Part shown: positions 54,301 through 63,968 of the stretch, in pieces | Position numbering within the stretch: position 1 is the stretch's first letter | How the letters are laid out: every line of letters begins with the position of its first letter | DNA from: Martelella mediterranea | GTDB taxonomy: Bacteria; Pseudomonadota; Alphaproteobacteria; Rhizobiales; Rhizobiaceae | Assembly (NCBI GenBank): GCA_003001975.1 | Contig: PVUG01000017.1 | Coordinates: 1-64,000 of the forward strand | DNA: 64,000 nucleotides | Direction of reading: 5' to 3' | Position numbers and translations under genes: made by a program | Notes under the pieces: model-generated | The model's database searches: none | The model's input: only the letters and a program-made list of their open reading frames with translations | What the model was told of the DNA's origin: nothing

Positions 54301-54564
54301 ATGACATCCGGCACCACGCGCATCCTCGACGATCTGGCGAAACTGATGACCGATGCCGCAGGCTCGGTTCAAAGCGCGAGCAAGGACCTTGAAACCGCGG
54401 TCAAGGCGCAGGTGGAGCGCTGGCTGAACAGCATGGATGTGGTCCAGCGCGAAGAATTCAACGCTGTGCGTGAGATGGCGATCAAGGCGCGCGACGAAAA
54501 CGACGAGCTGCGCGCGCGCATCGATGCGCTCGAGGCACAGCTGAAAGAAAAGGCCGGCGAATAA
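54301..54564 (+). CDS. ubiK: Ubiquinone biosynthesis accessory factor UbiK family (BMFP)
   Basis: 87 residues: short amphipathic helix (ILDDLAKLMTDAAGSVQS) and a C-terminal coiled coil (EMAIKARDENDELRARIDAL), the BMFP plan. Promotes membrane association of ubiquinone-synthesis enzymes in E. coli. AGGAGAAACCGAC precedes the ATG at 54301. Divergent from lgt and closed by a terminator at 54601. Confidence 0.86.
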   Translation: MTSGTTRILDDLAKLMTDAAGSVQSASKDLETAVKAQVERWLNSMDVVQREEFNAVREMAIKARDENDELRARIDALEAQLKEKAGE

Positions 54565-54966
54565 CCGCCGCCTCGAAAAATCGGAATACAAATGTACAAG
54601 GCAGGTCTCATCGAGGCCTGCTTTTTTCGTTTGCGGCAAGCGTGTTGTTGCCCGAAACCGGTCCGGTAAGGTTCCCGAAGGCCGATTGAAGCTTTTCGGC
54701 AAGACTTTCACCAAAAAAAATCCCGCCTGTGGACATGGTTAAAAAAGGCAATTCGCTGAATCATTTAGGTCATGGCTCTGAATCATTTTCGTAACGCGAA
54801 AATGACAGATCACGGGAAAGCGGCATGCGGGGGGCTGGTGTTGGCGAATACGCATTATACACTGATTTTAATAGATGATTCGAAATAGAGCCCGGTGCGT
54901 GCAACGCGGGGAGGCCGGTATCGCAACTGGCCGAAGCCGGTGGGCGGTACTCGGAAAAGGTGGTTT
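54565..54966. other. Intergenic region with terminator and short palindrome (402 nt)
   Basis: After the ubiK terminator there is a palindrome CATTTTCG/CGAAAATG at 54784-54804, flanked by two GAATC (GANTC) sites. These could lie in the promoter of the YbjN-like gene. No further gene is visible. Confidence 0.4.
54601..54627 (+). terminator. ubiK terminator
   Basis: GCAGG (54601-54605) pairs with CCTGC (54617-54621), with an inner CTC/GAG, followed by TTTTTT. Confidence 0.82.
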
Positions 54967-55467
54967 ATGGGTCTTGGTCTTTTGGAAATTGAACGTTTGA
55001 ACAATCCGGTCGACATGATCGAGTTCGTGGCATCCACGAATGACTGGAGTTTCGAGCGTTCCGGCGAGGACGAGATCGCGATGACGGTCGGTGGCCGTTG
55101 GGCCGACTATCACGTCTCGTTTTCATGGATGAGCCAGCATGAGGCGCTGCATCTTGCCTGCGCCTTCGACCTGCGCGTACCTGACCACAGGGTGACCGAA
55201 CTTGTACGCCTGCTGTCGCGCGTCAATTCCCAGGTGCTGATGGGCCATTTCGATTTCTGGCCGCATGAAAATGTTGTCGTTTTCCGTCACTCGCTGCTTC
55301 TGGCAGGCGGCGCCGAGCCCACCAACCAGCAGGTCGAGGGCACGCTGTCGAACGGGCTCGATGTGTGCGAGAATTATTTTCAGGCCTTCCAGTTCGTCGT
55401 CTGGTCCGGCATGTCGGCCGAAGACGCCATGAAGGCAGTGTTGTTCGAAACGGTTGGAGAGGCCTGA
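54967..55467 (+). CDS. YbjN domain protein
   Basis: 166 residues. Begins MGLGLLEIERLNNPVDMIEF and shows the YbjN core (EALHLACAFDLRVPDHR, LLSRVNSQVLMGHFDFW, NGLDVCENYFQAFQFVVWSG), a T3SS-chaperone-like fold of uncertain role. AAGGTGG lies 4 nt before the ATG at 54967. proC begins one base after its stop, so the genes are co-transcribed. Confidence 0.85.
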   Translation: MGLGLLEIERLNNPVDMIEFVASTNDWSFERSGEDEIAMTVGGRWADYHVSFSWMSQHEALHLACAFDLRVPDHRVTELVRLLSRVNSQVLMGHFDFWPHENVVVFRHSLLLAGGAEPTNQQVEGTLSNGLDVCENYFQAFQFVVWSGMSAEDAMKAVLFETVGEA

Positions 55468-55468
55468 T

Positions 55469-56290
55469 ATGGCGGATCTCGGCGAAATCGAAGGACTGGT
55501 TCTGGTCGGCGCCGGCAATATGGGCGGCGCAATGCTGTCCGGCTGGGTTGCTGGCGGGGTGCCGCGCGAGGCGATCACGGTGATCGATCCGAACCCCTCC
55601 AACAGCATCAAGAGCCTTCTGGACCGCAGCGGCATCCGCCATGCGGTCGCGCCGCCGGACAATATCAAGGCGAAGATCCTCATTCTCGCGGTCAAGCCGC
55701 AGGTCATGTATGCGGTGCTCGACACGATTATCCCGATAATCGATGACGATACGCTGGTGATCTCCGTTGCCGCCGGCAAGACGCTTGCCTATTTCGAGGA
55801 ACGTCTCGGTCAGCACGCCATGATCCGCACGATCCCGAATACGCCGTCCATGGTCGGACGCGGCGTCATCGGCGCCTTTGCCAACAGCCTTGTCTCAGCG
55901 CCCGCACGGGAAAAGGCGGATATGCTGCTTTCCGCTGTCGGTCAGGTCGAGTGGGTGGAAAAGGAAGCAGACATCGACGCCGTGACGGCGGTTTCGGGCA
56001 GCGGGCCTGCCTATGTCTTCTATCTGGTCGAGTGCATGGCAGAGGCCGGGCGCAAGCTCGGGCTTGACGAAGATCTCGCCATGCGGCTTGCGCGCGGTAC
56101 GGTGATCGGCGCGGGCGCGCTGATGGACGGATCTGAGGACGAGGCCGGAACGCTGCGCAAGAACGTGACGTCTCCCGGCGGAACCACGGCGGCAGCCCTT
56201 GAGCATCTGATGGCCGAAGACGGCCTGCAGCCGGTCTTCGATCAAGCGCTGGAGGCCGCCTGCAAACGCTCCCGAGAACTGGCAGGCTGA
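55469..56290 (+). CDS. proC: Pyrroline-5-carboxylate reductase
   Basis: Last step of proline synthesis. 273 residues: NAD(P) fold LVLVGAGNMGGAMLSGWV, KPQVMY, RTIPNTPSMVGRGV and the C-terminal signature with TSPGGTTAAAL. The start at 55469 has GGAGAGG upstream; an in-frame TTG at 55454 lies inside the YbjN gene. Downstream gene follows after 5 nt. Confidence 0.96.
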   Translation: MADLGEIEGLVLVGAGNMGGAMLSGWVAGGVPREAITVIDPNPSNSIKSLLDRSGIRHAVAPPDNIKAKILILAVKPQVMYAVLDTIIPIIDDDTLVISVAAGKTLAYFEERLGQHAMIRTIPNTPSMVGRGVIGAFANSLVSAPAREKADMLLSAVGQVEWVEKEADIDAVTAVSGSGPAYVFYLVECMAEAGRKLGLDEDLAMRLARGTVIGAGALMDGSEDEAGTLRKNVTSPGGTTAAALEHLMAEDGLQPVFDQALEAACKRSRELAG

Positions 56291-56295
56291 ACGCG

Positions 56296-56637
56296 ATGAC
56301 AGACGAGATTGCATTCGATGATTTCCTGAAGGTGGATATCCGCGCGGGCACGATCGTCGAGGCGGAAACCTTTCCCGAGGCGCGTAAACCCGCCTACAAG
56401 CTGAAGATCGATTTCGGGCCGGACATCGGCATCAAAAAGTCGTCCGCCCAGATCACGGTGCACTATACGCCGGAAACACTGGTCGGCAGGCAGGTGATGG
56501 CGGTTGTCAATTTTCCGCCGCGCCAGATCGGCCCGTTCCGCTCGGAAGTGCTGACCCTCGGCATGGCCGATGAAAATGGCGACGTCGTTCTCGCCGCAAT
56601 CGGCAAGCCGGTCGAAAACGGCGCAAGGCTGCACTGA
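56296..56637 (+). CDS. tRNA-binding domain protein, CsaA-like
   Basis: 113 residues. OB-fold tRNA-binding domain: DDFLKVDIRAGTIVEAETFP, KLKIDFGPDIGIKKSSAQIT, VVNFPPRQIGPFRSEVLTLG. CsaA proteins bind tRNA and act as secretion-related chaperones in Bacillus; the role here is unknown. Third gene of the ybjN-proC operon and convergent with the kinase gene (6 nt apart). Confidence 0.9.
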   Translation: MTDEIAFDDFLKVDIRAGTIVEAETFPEARKPAYKLKIDFGPDIGIKKSSAQITVHYTPETLVGRQVMAVVNFPPRQIGPFRSEVLTLGMADENGDVVLAAIGKPVENGARLH

Positions 56638-56643
56638 AGCCTA

Positions 56644-58089
56644 TCAGCACGGAATGTGAATGGTTGCCCGCAATCCGCCAAGCGGGCTATCCGACAGCAC
56701 CACATTGCCGCCATGGGAACGGGCGATGTCGCGTGCAATCGCCAGCCCGAGGCCGGTTCCAGACGAATCGAGATTGCGCGCGTTGTCGAGCCTGAGGAAC
56801 GGCTTAAACACGTCTTCGCGCATGTCCTCGGCAATGCCCGGCCCGTCATCGTCAAAGGAGACCGACAGCCATTTCTCGCCGTGTTCGGCGGTGATTTCCA
56901 GGCGATTGGCATGGCGTTTGGCGTTCGATGCCAGATTGGCCACCAGCCGGGCAAAGGCATTGGGGCGCACCGTGACCGCATCCTCTCCGATAATCGTGTA
57001 GTGCAGCGTCTTGCCGGAAAGCTCGAAATCCTCCTGCTGGCGTTTGAACAGGGCGGAAAGGCTTGCCGTACCGGTTGTCTCCTCGGCATCGCCGCGGGCA
57101 AAGTCGATATAGCCCTCCAGCATTTTCTGCATTTCCTCGATATCCTGATTGAGCGCGTCAACCTCCGCACTGTCGCCGATCAGGGCGAGCTGCAGCTTGA
57201 AGCGTGTCAGGATGGTACGCAGATCGTGGCTGACGCCGTTGAGCATGGTGGTGCGCTGTTCGATCTGCCGCTCGATGCGCTCGCGCATCAGGATGAAGGC
57301 AAGACCGGCCCGCCGGATTTCGATGGCGCCGCGCGGCTTGAACGGCATGGATGAGCGATGTCCCTTGCCGAAATCCTCAGCCGCCTGTGCCAGGCTCAGG
57401 ATCGGGCGGGTCTGCCCCCGCAGGAACAGGGTGGCGATGCCGATCAGCACCAGCGAGGTGCCGACCATCCACAGGATGAAAATGTGGGTATTCGACGCAT
57501 AGGTCATGGAACGCCGGGCAAATATCCTGAGGATGCCTTCATCCAGCTTGATGCGGATTTCCACGAAACGCGAATTGCCCAGCGTATCGATCCAGAAGGG
57601 GCGGCCGATCTTGTCTGAAATGAGCTCGGCCAGCACCTGGTCCAGAAGGCCGAAAAACGGTTTCGGCAGCGGCGGCGGCAGTTTGCCGTCGGGCTCCAGG
57701 GCGACGCGAAGTCCCATGTCGCGCGCCGCAATCGATATGATCTCGTCCTCGTAATCGGGGTCTGTCGTGTCGATGAGGTCGATGATGGCGGCAATATCAC
57801 CGGTCACGGCGTCGGAGAGCCGCTCCGTCACCATCTGCCAGTGGCGCTCCATGAATACCGCGGCGACGACGGCCTGAAGCAGCAGCATCGGGATGATGCT
57901 GATCAGCAGGGAGCGCGCGAAAAAGCCGCGCGGCAGGCGGTGATGGGTCCAGCGGGCAACGGTATTGTAGGCCCCGCACAGCTGGCGCAGGCCGGGCAGT
58001 CCTGCAATGGCGCGAAGCACCTTGCGCACCCCTCCGGCGGCTTGGTTGCAGGCATTCGTCAGGCTTTGGCGCAATTGTCTCAACGACAC
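56644..58089 (-). CDS. Sensor histidine kinase (EnvZ-like)
   Basis: 481 residues: membrane segment 1 (LLISIIPMLLLQAVVAAVFM, 61-80), periplasmic domain about 81-203, membrane segment 2 (204-224), HAMP, HisKA with phospho-acceptor His288 in GVSHDLRTILTR, and an HATPase domain (LVANLASNAKRHAN, DDDGPGIA, SGTGLGLAIARDI). Long N-terminal cytoplasmic part (~55 residues). Starts at GTG 58089, 3 nt after the response-regulator stop, so it is the third gene of the MarR-OmpR-kinase operon. Signal unknown. Confidence 0.9.
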   Translation of the reverse strand: MSLRQLRQSLTNACNQAAGGVRKVLRAIAGLPGLRQLCGAYNTVARWTHHRLPRGFFARSLLISIIPMLLLQAVVAAVFMERHWQMVTERLSDAVTGDIAAIIDLIDTTDPDYEDEIISIAARDMGLRVALEPDGKLPPPLPKPFFGLLDQVLAELISDKIGRPFWIDTLGNSRFVEIRIKLDEGILRIFARRSMTYASNTHIFILWMVGTSLVLIGIATLFLRGQTRPILSLAQAAEDFGKGHRSSMPFKPRGAIEIRRAGLAFILMRERIERQIEQRTTMLNGVSHDLRTILTRFKLQLALIGDSAEVDALNQDIEEMQKMLEGYIDFARGDAEETTGTASLSALFKRQQEDFELSGKTLHYTIIGEDAVTVRPNAFARLVANLASNAKRHANRLEITAEHGEKWLSVSFDDDGPGIAEDMREDVFKPFLRLDNARNLDSSGTGLGLAIARDIARSHGGNVVLSDSPLGGLRATIHIPC

Positions 58090-58092
58090 ACC

Positions 58093-58788
58093 CTAATCCC
58101 GGTTCAGCCGGTAGCCGATGCCGCGCACGGTCTGCAGATAGCGCGGATTTGCCGGATCGCTCTCGATCTTGCGTCTGAGCCGGTTGATCTGCACATCGAT
58201 CGTGCGCTCGTTGATCTCCGCGTCGGAACTGACAAGGTCATAGCGGGCAACGGTTTCGCCTGCCTTTTCCGTCAGCATGGTCATGATATCCTGTTCGCGT
58301 TCGGTCAGGCGGATCGGCGTGGCGCCCTTTTTCAGTTCGCGGCGGGACAGAGAGAAGGTGTAGGGGCCGAACATGATCTGTTCGATCGCCGGTGTCTTGG
58401 GCGTCTGGGAGCGGCGCAGGATATTGCTGATCCGCAGGAGCAGTTCGCGTGGTTCGAACGGTTTGGCGAGATAGTCGTCCGCGCCGGCTTCGAGCCCTTC
58501 AATCCGGGCGTCGGCTTCCGCTTTCGCGGTCAGCAGCAGGACCGGAACCGGGCGGATCTTGCTCAAGTCCCGGGTCAGTGACACACCGTCTTCGCCGGGC
58601 ATCATCACATCGAGCACGAGCAGGTCGAAATCCAGCCCCTCGAGCTTGCGCCGCGCCTCGGCCGCATCGCCTGCGGTTGAAACGCGATAGCCCTGTTCGC
58701 CGAGATAGCGCTTCAAAAGCGTGCGGATGCGGGTGTCGTCATCGACGATCAGCAGGTGAGGGGCGTCGTCTGCAACTTTTGGGGTCAT
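58093..58788 (-). CDS. petR: OmpR-family response regulator, PetR-like
   Basis: 231 residues. Receiver with LLIVDDD and phospho-acceptor Asp60 (LLVLDVMMPGEDG), Lys in YLAKPFEP, and an OmpR/PhoB winged helix (ERTIDVQINRLRRKIESDP, YLQTVRGIGYRL). In Rhodobacter capsulatus petP-petR (MarR then OmpR) is required for cytochrome bc1 and c2 expression; the same pair is conserved in many alphaproteobacteria. Start 58788 overlaps the MarR stop by 4 nt (ATGA) with GGAG 8 nt upstream. Confidence 0.82.
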   Translation of the reverse strand: MTPKVADDAPHLLIVDDDTRIRTLLKRYLGEQGYRVSTAGDAAEARRKLEGLDFDLLVLDVMMPGEDGVSLTRDLSKIRPVPVLLLTAKAEADARIEGLEAGADDYLAKPFEPRELLLRISNILRRSQTPKTPAIEQIMFGPYTFSLSRRELKKGATPIRLTEREQDIMTMLTEKAGETVARYDLVSSDAEINERTIDVQINRLRRKIESDPANPRYLQTVRGIGYRLNRD

Positions 58789-59303
58789 GAATTGGCTCCG
58801 TTGCCGGAGGACAGCGCGCCGCACAGATCGGTGGGATCGCTGTTGCACATGCGCGCCAGAAAGTGCTTTACGGCGCTGCGCTCGTTCTCCGGAAGGTCTT
58901 TCAGGGCTTCGGCAATGCGTTCAAGCTGCGGTGACAGCAGTTCCTGACGCAGGCTTTCCCCCTTTGGGCTCAGGGACAGGCGGCGTTGGCGGCGATCCTC
59001 CGGGCCGGTGGTCTGGCGCACATAGCCGCCGTCGATCAGCTGTTTGAGAACGCGGGCAAGGCTTTGCTTGGTAATACCCAGCGTGTCGAGCAGGTCGGCA
59101 ACACTCATGCCCGGACGGCTGCCGACGAAGTGCACCACCCGGTGATGGGCACGGCCAAAGCCGATCTCATCCAGGATCGCGTCGGGATCCGAAGTGAAAT
59201 CGCGATAGGCAAAGAACAGAAGCTCGACGATTTCAAACTCCTCCTCGCTGTTTCGGGTCGGGTTGGAAAACACGTCCGCTGTTATCGCTTCACTCTTCGG
59301 CAC
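58785..59303 (-). CDS. petP: MarR-family regulator, PetP-like
   Basis: 172 residues. Winged helix: MSVADLLDTLGITKQSLARV, LIDGGYVRQTTGPEDRRQRR, LSLSPKGESLRQEL. First gene of the three-gene regulatory operon; GTG start at 59303 with AAAGGA about 10 nt upstream. Matches the PetP partner of PetR in position and family. Whether it senses a ligand is unknown. Confidence 0.78.
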   Translation of the reverse strand: MPKSEAITADVFSNPTRNSEEEFEIVELLFFAYRDFTSDPDAILDEIGFGRAHHRVVHFVGSRPGMSVADLLDTLGITKQSLARVLKQLIDGGYVRQTTGPEDRRQRRLSLSPKGESLRQELLSPQLERIAEALKDLPENERSAVKHFLARMCNSDPTDLCGALSSGNGANS

Positions 59304-59457
59304 TGAGGCTTACATCCTTTCGCCGTTTTGCATTTCCCGGGTGGCGGGGGTTTGCAATCAAAACAAGTCTGACATAGGTGTTGCAATAGATTTAGAGCGG
59401 TTCCTTGTGAAATGGAAGCCGCACCGGCGGATCGAAAACGGGAGCGAAGAGAATAGC

Positions 59458-60105
59458 ATGGCACAGCTTCAGGCCGGAATCATCCCCGTCACCCCGCTTC
59501 AGCAGAACTGCACGGTGCTGTTCGATCTGGAAAGCCGCGAGGGCGTTCTGGTCGATCCCGGCGGCGATGCCGAAGTGATCATCCAGACAATCGAGGAAAA
59601 CGGCATCAAGCTGTCGGCGATCTGGCTGACCCATGGCCACCTCGACCATGCCGGCGGCGCGATGGACATGAAGGAGCAGCTCGGTCTTGAGATCATCGGT
59701 CCGCACGAGGATGATCGGCCGATTCTTGAATCCATCGAGGAAAGCGCGGAAAAGTTCGGGATGACCGGAATGGTGCGCAATGCCTATCCGGACCGGTTCC
59801 TGACGGAAGGCGAGACACTGACATTCGGCGAGCATGAATTCGAGGTGTTCCACACGCCCGGTCATGCGCCGGGGCATGTGATCTTCTTCAACCGGCGCCA
59901 GAAATTCGCGCATGTCGGCGATGTTCTGTTCCACGGCTCGATCGGCCGCACCGACCTGCCCGGTGGCGATCATCAGACGCTTTTGAACTCGATCCGCACC
60001 AAGGTGCTGCCGCTCGGCGATGATGTCGGCTTCATCTGCGGTCATGGCCCCGGCGGCCGTATCGGCGAGGAACGGCGCACCAACCCCTTCATTCAGGGGC
60101 TGTAG
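59458..60105 (+). CDS. Metallo-beta-lactamase fold hydrolase (YcbL/GloB-like)
   Basis: 215 residues. Metal-site motif WLTHGHLDHAGGA (about residues 57-69), further His in HTPGHAPGHVIF, GDVLFHGSIGRTDLPGGD and C-terminal FICGHGPGGRIGEERRTNPF. This is the glyoxalase-II-like YcbL group hydrolysing thioesters. ATG at 59458 with GAAGAG upstream; the frame extends upstream to 59263, overlapping petP, without support. Confidence 0.88.
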   Translation: MAQLQAGIIPVTPLQQNCTVLFDLESREGVLVDPGGDAEVIIQTIEENGIKLSAIWLTHGHLDHAGGAMDMKEQLGLEIIGPHEDDRPILESIEESAEKFGMTGMVRNAYPDRFLTEGETLTFGEHEFEVFHTPGHAPGHVIFFNRRQKFAHVGDVLFHGSIGRTDLPGGDHQTLLNSIRTKVLPLGDDVGFICGHGPGGRIGEERRTNPFIQGL

Positions 60106-60113
60106 GACGCGTT

Positions 60114-60764
60114 TTAGCTGACAACGACTGTCTGTTCGGGGTCACAACCGGCACTTTCGGCAAACACGGCCTGACCGTTTTCCATGCGCACATCGCCGGC
60201 GGCAAGGCGGCGCAGGGCTGCGGGGTAAAGCCGGTGCTCGACGGTCAGGATCCGTGCGGCAAGGGCTGCGGCATCGTCATCGGGCTGAACCGGCACGGCC
60301 GCCTGGCCGATGATCGGGCCTTCATCCATGCCTTCGGTGACGAAATGTACGGTGCATCCTGCAATCCGCATGCCGGCGTCGATGGCGCGCTGGTGGGTAT
60401 TCAGCCCGGGAAACAGCGGCAGCAGCGAAGGGTGGATATTGATGATGCGTCCTTCATAGGCGCGGATGAAATCTGCCGAGAGCAGCCGCATGAAACCGGC
60501 AAGGCAGATGAAATCGGGGCGCACATCGGCAAGGACATCCAGCATCGCCTGTTCATGGGCGCTCTTGCTGTCATGATCCCTGCGGGCAAGCGCATAGGCC
60601 GGAATGCCAAGCGCGCGGGCCTTGTCCAGCCCCTTCGCATCCGGCTTGTCGGCGATCACGGCAACGATTTTTGCCGGGAAGTCATCCGCCTGTGCGGCCT
60701 CGGCGAGCCTGACCATGTTCGAGCCGCTTCCCGAGATGAAAACGGCGACACGTTTCTTCGTCAT
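60114..60764 (-). CDS. purN: Phosphoribosylglycinamide formyltransferase
   Basis: Third step of purine synthesis, 10-formyl-THF dependent. 216 residues. [17 protein letters not shown] start, catalytic [10 protein letters not shown] and [13 protein letters not shown] with the HxSLLPxxxG motif, then [17 protein letters not shown]. Its ATG overlaps the purM stop by 4 nt (ATGA), giving a purMN operon. Confidence 0.97.
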   Translation of the reverse strand: MTKKRVAVFISGSGSNMVRLAEAAQADDFPAKIVAVIADKPDAKGLDKARALGIPAYALARRDHDSKSAHEQAMLDVLADVRPDFICLAGFMRLLSADFIRAYEGRIINIHPSLLPLFPGLNTHQRAIDAGMRIAGCTVHFVTEGMDEGPIIGQAAVPVQPDDDAAALAARILTVEHRLYPAALRRLAAGDVRMENGQAVFAESAGCDPEQTVVVS

Positions 60765-61834
60765 AGGTTGATCATGCCCTTGTAGACCGTGCCGTCCATG
60801 CCGTCTTCGCGCGTGACAATGCGGCCGAGTGCAAAGGCGGTTTCGCCTTCGCGCGTCAGAACCTCAAGAACGGCCTTAAGATCATCCGCCTTGCACACGC
60901 CGATCATGCCGACGCCGCAGTTGAAAGTCCGCATCATTTCTGCCGGCGCCACGCCGCCTGCACGCGCCAGCCAGGAAAACACCGGCGGCACGGATATCGC
61001 CGCGAGATCGATTTCTGCCGACAGCGTTTTCGGCAGGACGCGCGGAATGTTTTCCGGAAAGCCGCCGCCGGTGATGTGGGCCAGCGCCTTGACCGCACCG
61101 GTCTCGCGGATGGCGGCCAGCAGCGGCTTCACATAGATGCGGGTCGGCTCCAGCAACGCCTCGCCCAGCGTCTTGCCCGGGGCAAAGGGGGCAGCGGCCT
61201 GCCAGCCGAGACTGTTCATCTCGGCAACGCGGCGCACCAGCGAAAAGCCGTTGGAATGAACGCCGGAAGAGGCAAGGCCGAAAATCACATCGCCTTGCTC
61301 GAGGTTTGCCGCCGGCAGAAGCGTCCCGCGCTCGGCCGCGCCGACAGCGAAACCGGCGAGATCGTAGTCGCCCTTGGAATACATGCCCGGCATTTCCGCC
61401 GTCTCGCCGCCGATCAGCGCGCAGCCCGCCTGGCGGCAGCCCTCGGCGATCCCTTCTACAATCGTTGCGCCTTCGTCCGGGTCGAGCGCGCCGGTGGCAA
61501 AATAATCGAGGAAGAACAGAGGCTCGGCGCCCTGCACGACGAGATCGTTGACGCACATGGCCACGAGGTCGATGCCGACAGTGTCATGCTTGCCCGCTTC
61601 GATGGCGATCTTCAGCTTGGTGCCCACGCCGTCATTGGCGGCAACCAGAACCGGATCGGAAAAGCCCGCTGCCTTCAGATCGAAAAGGCCGCCGAAACCG
61701 CCGATCTCGCTGTCGGCGCCGGAACGCCGTGTCGATTTGACGGCCGGTTTGATCTTTTCGACCAGAAGGTTGCCGGCATCGATATCGACGCCGGCATCGG
61801 AATAGGTCAGTCCGTTTCTGCGGGTCTCGCTCAT
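60761..61834 (-). CDS. purM: Phosphoribosylformylglycinamidine cyclo-ligase (AIR synthetase)
   Basis: Fifth step of purine synthesis. 357 residues. [54 protein letters not shown], and [11 protein letters not shown] are all PurM marks; C-terminal [13 protein letters not shown]. The ATG at 61834 has GAGGA 7 nt upstream; the frame is open a further 89 codons with no support. Confidence 0.97.
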   Translation of the reverse strand: MSETRRNGLTYSDAGVDIDAGNLLVEKIKPAVKSTRRSGADSEIGGFGGLFDLKAAGFSDPVLVAANDGVGTKLKIAIEAGKHDTVGIDLVAMCVNDLVVQGAEPLFFLDYFATGALDPDEGATIVEGIAEGCRQAGCALIGGETAEMPGMYSKGDYDLAGFAVGAAERGTLLPAANLEQGDVIFGLASSGVHSNGFSLVRRVAEMNSLGWQAAAPFAPGKTLGEALLEPTRIYVKPLLAAIRETGAVKALAHITGGGFPENIPRVLPKTLSAEIDLAAISVPPVFSWLARAGGVAPAEMMRTFNCGVGMIGVCKADDLKAVLEVLTREGETAFALGRIVTREDGMDGTVYKGMINL

Positions 61835-62145
61835 GGGAAATCCTCGTGCAAAATTCAGATGTGGGCATTGCACGGGTTGTGATCCGATGCAAGCGCGAAG
61901 GCCGAAAGCCCCTGTTGATGTCGACAATAAAGCCTGCGAGCGCCCTCCACAGCGGGTTTGAAAGCCTGTTTGCGGACGGTGGATATCGGGGAGTGCCGCT
62001 GGAACCGGCATTCTTGAGACTTGACGGTGAACACGCAATAGCCAACAAACAAGGCGTGCCGACGGATTTTCCGGGCCCAAGCCTTTCAACAGAACCGGCA
62101 ATCGTTTCTAAAACCGGAAGCGTGCCTGCGACGGGAGTGTGGTGA
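61835..62145. other. Divergent intergenic region between purM and the AI-2E family gene (311 nt)
   Basis: Must hold promoters for both genes. I see no PurR-like palindrome, riboswitch or repeat that I can support. Confidence 0.35.
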
Positions 62146-63273
62146 ATGACAGGACGCATCAGCGGGGCAGGCCTTCGCAGACAGGTGATCTTCTGGCTCC
62201 TGTTCGCCGCCTTCGTGGCGCTCTTCCTTTATGTGTTCCGCAGCATTCTCCTGCCGTTCGTGGCGGGCATGGCACTGGCCTATTTCCTGGACCCGATTGC
62301 TGACCGTCTGGAAAAGTTCGGTTTGAACCGGCTGTGGGCGACGACGGCGATCATGCTGACCTTCCTCATCGTGGTGATTGCGGTCTTGCTGCTGTTCATT
62401 CCGCTGCTCGTCTCGCAGGCTTCCGATGTTGTCCAGCAGTTTCCGAAATATATCGCGGCGCTGGAACATTATGTGCAGACGACGCAGCTCAGCAAGCTGG
62501 TCGACTGGGCGAACGGTCAGCTGACCGACCTCAGCGAGAATGTCGGCAAGATGCTTTCAAGCGGCGCCTCGATTGCCGGTTCGCTGTTCGGCAGCCTGTG
62601 GAACTCGTCGATGGCCGTGGTCAACGTCGTCTCCTTCGTGGTGCTGGCGCCGGTGATCGCTTTCTACCTGCTGCTGGACTGGGACCGGATGATTGCCAAG
62701 GTCGACCAGTGGATCCCGCGTGCCCAGGTCGATGACGTGCGCTACCTTGCGCGCGAGATCAACGGCGTGATTTCCGGCTTCGTGCGCGGGCAGGGGTCGC
62801 TCTGCCTGATCCTCGGTGTCTATTATGCCGTCGCGCTCAGCCTGGCGGGTCTCAATTTCGGTGCCCTGATCGGGCTTTTCGCCGGCTTTGTCAGCTTTAT
62901 TCCCTATCTCGGTTCGACATCGGGGCTGGTGTTGTCGATGGGCGTTGCGATCTTCCAGTTCTGGCCGGATTTCTGGATGATCGCGCTGGTGTTCGGCATC
63001 TACCTGTTCGGTCAGTTTCTCGAAGGCAATATCCTGCAGCCAAAACTTGTCGGCGGCAGCGTCCGGCTTCATCCCGTCTGGCTGATGTTTGCCCTGTTTG
63101 CGTTCAGTGTGCTGTTCGGCTTTGTCGGCCTGCTTGTGGCCGTGCCGGTGGCTGCTGCCGTCGGTGTTCTCGTGCGCTTTGCCATCGACCGTTATCTCAC
63201 CAGTGATCTTTATTGGGACGGTGTCGAGCACGATACGGAAAAGCCCGCGCCGGTTAAGGAAGAAGAAAGCTGA
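62146..63273 (+). CDS. AI-2E/PerM family membrane protein
   Basis: 375 residues with about eight membrane segments: LFLYVFRSILLPFVAGMALA, YFLDPIADRLEK at the cytoplasmic edge, a mid-protein amphipathic region (~100-170), and the family blocks FVSFIPYLGSTSGLVLSM and EGNILQPKLVGGSVRLHPVW. Family members include TqsA and Na/H antiporter-like proteins; the cargo is unknown. hdaA starts 11 nt downstream, an arrangement known in rhizobia, where ppk often follows. Confidence 0.88.
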   Translation: MTGRISGAGLRRQVIFWLLFAAFVALFLYVFRSILLPFVAGMALAYFLDPIADRLEKFGLNRLWATTAIMLTFLIVVIAVLLLFIPLLVSQASDVVQQFPKYIAALEHYVQTTQLSKLVDWANGQLTDLSENVGKMLSSGASIAGSLFGSLWNSSMAVVNVVSFVVLAPVIAFYLLLDWDRMIAKVDQWIPRAQVDDVRYLAREINGVISGFVRGQGSLCLILGVYYAVALSLAGLNFGALIGLFAGFVSFIPYLGSTSGLVLSMGVAIFQFWPDFWMIALVFGIYLFGQFLEGNILQPKLVGGSVRLHPVWLMFALFAFSVLFGFVGLLVAVPVAAAVGVLVRFAIDRYLTSDLYWDGVEHDTEKPAPVKEEES

Positions 63274-63284
63274 GCACACACGCC

Positions 63285-63968
63285 GTGACGAAAGAGACCG
63301 ACACCCTGCAACTGCCGCTCGCACTCGGCCATGATCCCGCCGCGGACCGGGAACACCTGCTGGTTTCCGCATCGATTGCGCCCGCCGTCGATCTGGTCGA
63401 CCGCTGGCCCGAATGGCGTGCGCCGGTCACCGTGCTGAGCGGACCGGCAGGCTCCGGCAAGAGCCATCTTGCGGCAATCTGGAAGGGGATGAGCGAGGCG
63501 CATGACGTTACCGACAATCTGCGCGCCGGTCGGCCCATTCCCTATCGTCAGGGCGCTTTTCTGTTTGAAGACGCCGATCGCGCCGAATTCGACCAGACCG
63601 CACTTTTTCACCTCATCAACACGGTGCGCCAGAACAGCGGAAGCCTTCTGATTACCGCGCGCTCGGCGCCGGGTCTGTGGGACATAACGCTTGCCGACCT
63701 TCGCTCCCGGCTTCAGGCGGCAACGCTGGTCGAAATCGGCGCGCCGGATGATGCCTTGCTTCAGCAGGTCATTGTCAAACTGTTCTCGGACCGGCAGCTG
63801 GAGGTCGATCAGCGGGTCGTTACCTATCTCGTCTCGCGCATGGAGCGGTCGCTCGATGCCGCCTGCCGGATTGTCGATCAGATCGACAGACTGGCGCTGG
63901 CGCGGGGACGCCGGATCACGCGGGCGCTGGCCGCCGAAGTTCTCACCGCGCGTGAAAATGCCGTTTAG
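63285..63968 (+). CDS. hdaA: Hda/DnaA-like regulator of replication initiation
   Basis: 227 residues: short N-terminal clamp-binding-type motif QLPLALGHD, Walker A GPAGSGKSHLAAIW (about 53-66), Walker B LFEDADRA, and the DnaA-family lid region. In Caulobacter HdaA inactivates DnaA-ATP with the sliding clamp. GTG at 63285 is taken as start; no good ribosome site lies before it, but the gene is close to the AI-2E stop so translation may be coupled. The stop codon runs straight into a palindrome. Confidence 0.88.
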   Translation: MTKETDTLQLPLALGHDPAADREHLLVSASIAPAVDLVDRWPEWRAPVTVLSGPAGSGKSHLAAIWKGMSEAHDVTDNLRAGRPIPYRQGAFLFEDADRAEFDQTALFHLINTVRQNSGSLLITARSAPGLWDITLADLRSRLQAATLVEIGAPDDALLQQVIVKLFSDRQLEVDQRVVTYLVSRMERSLDAACRIVDQIDRLALARGRRITRALAAEVLTARENAV

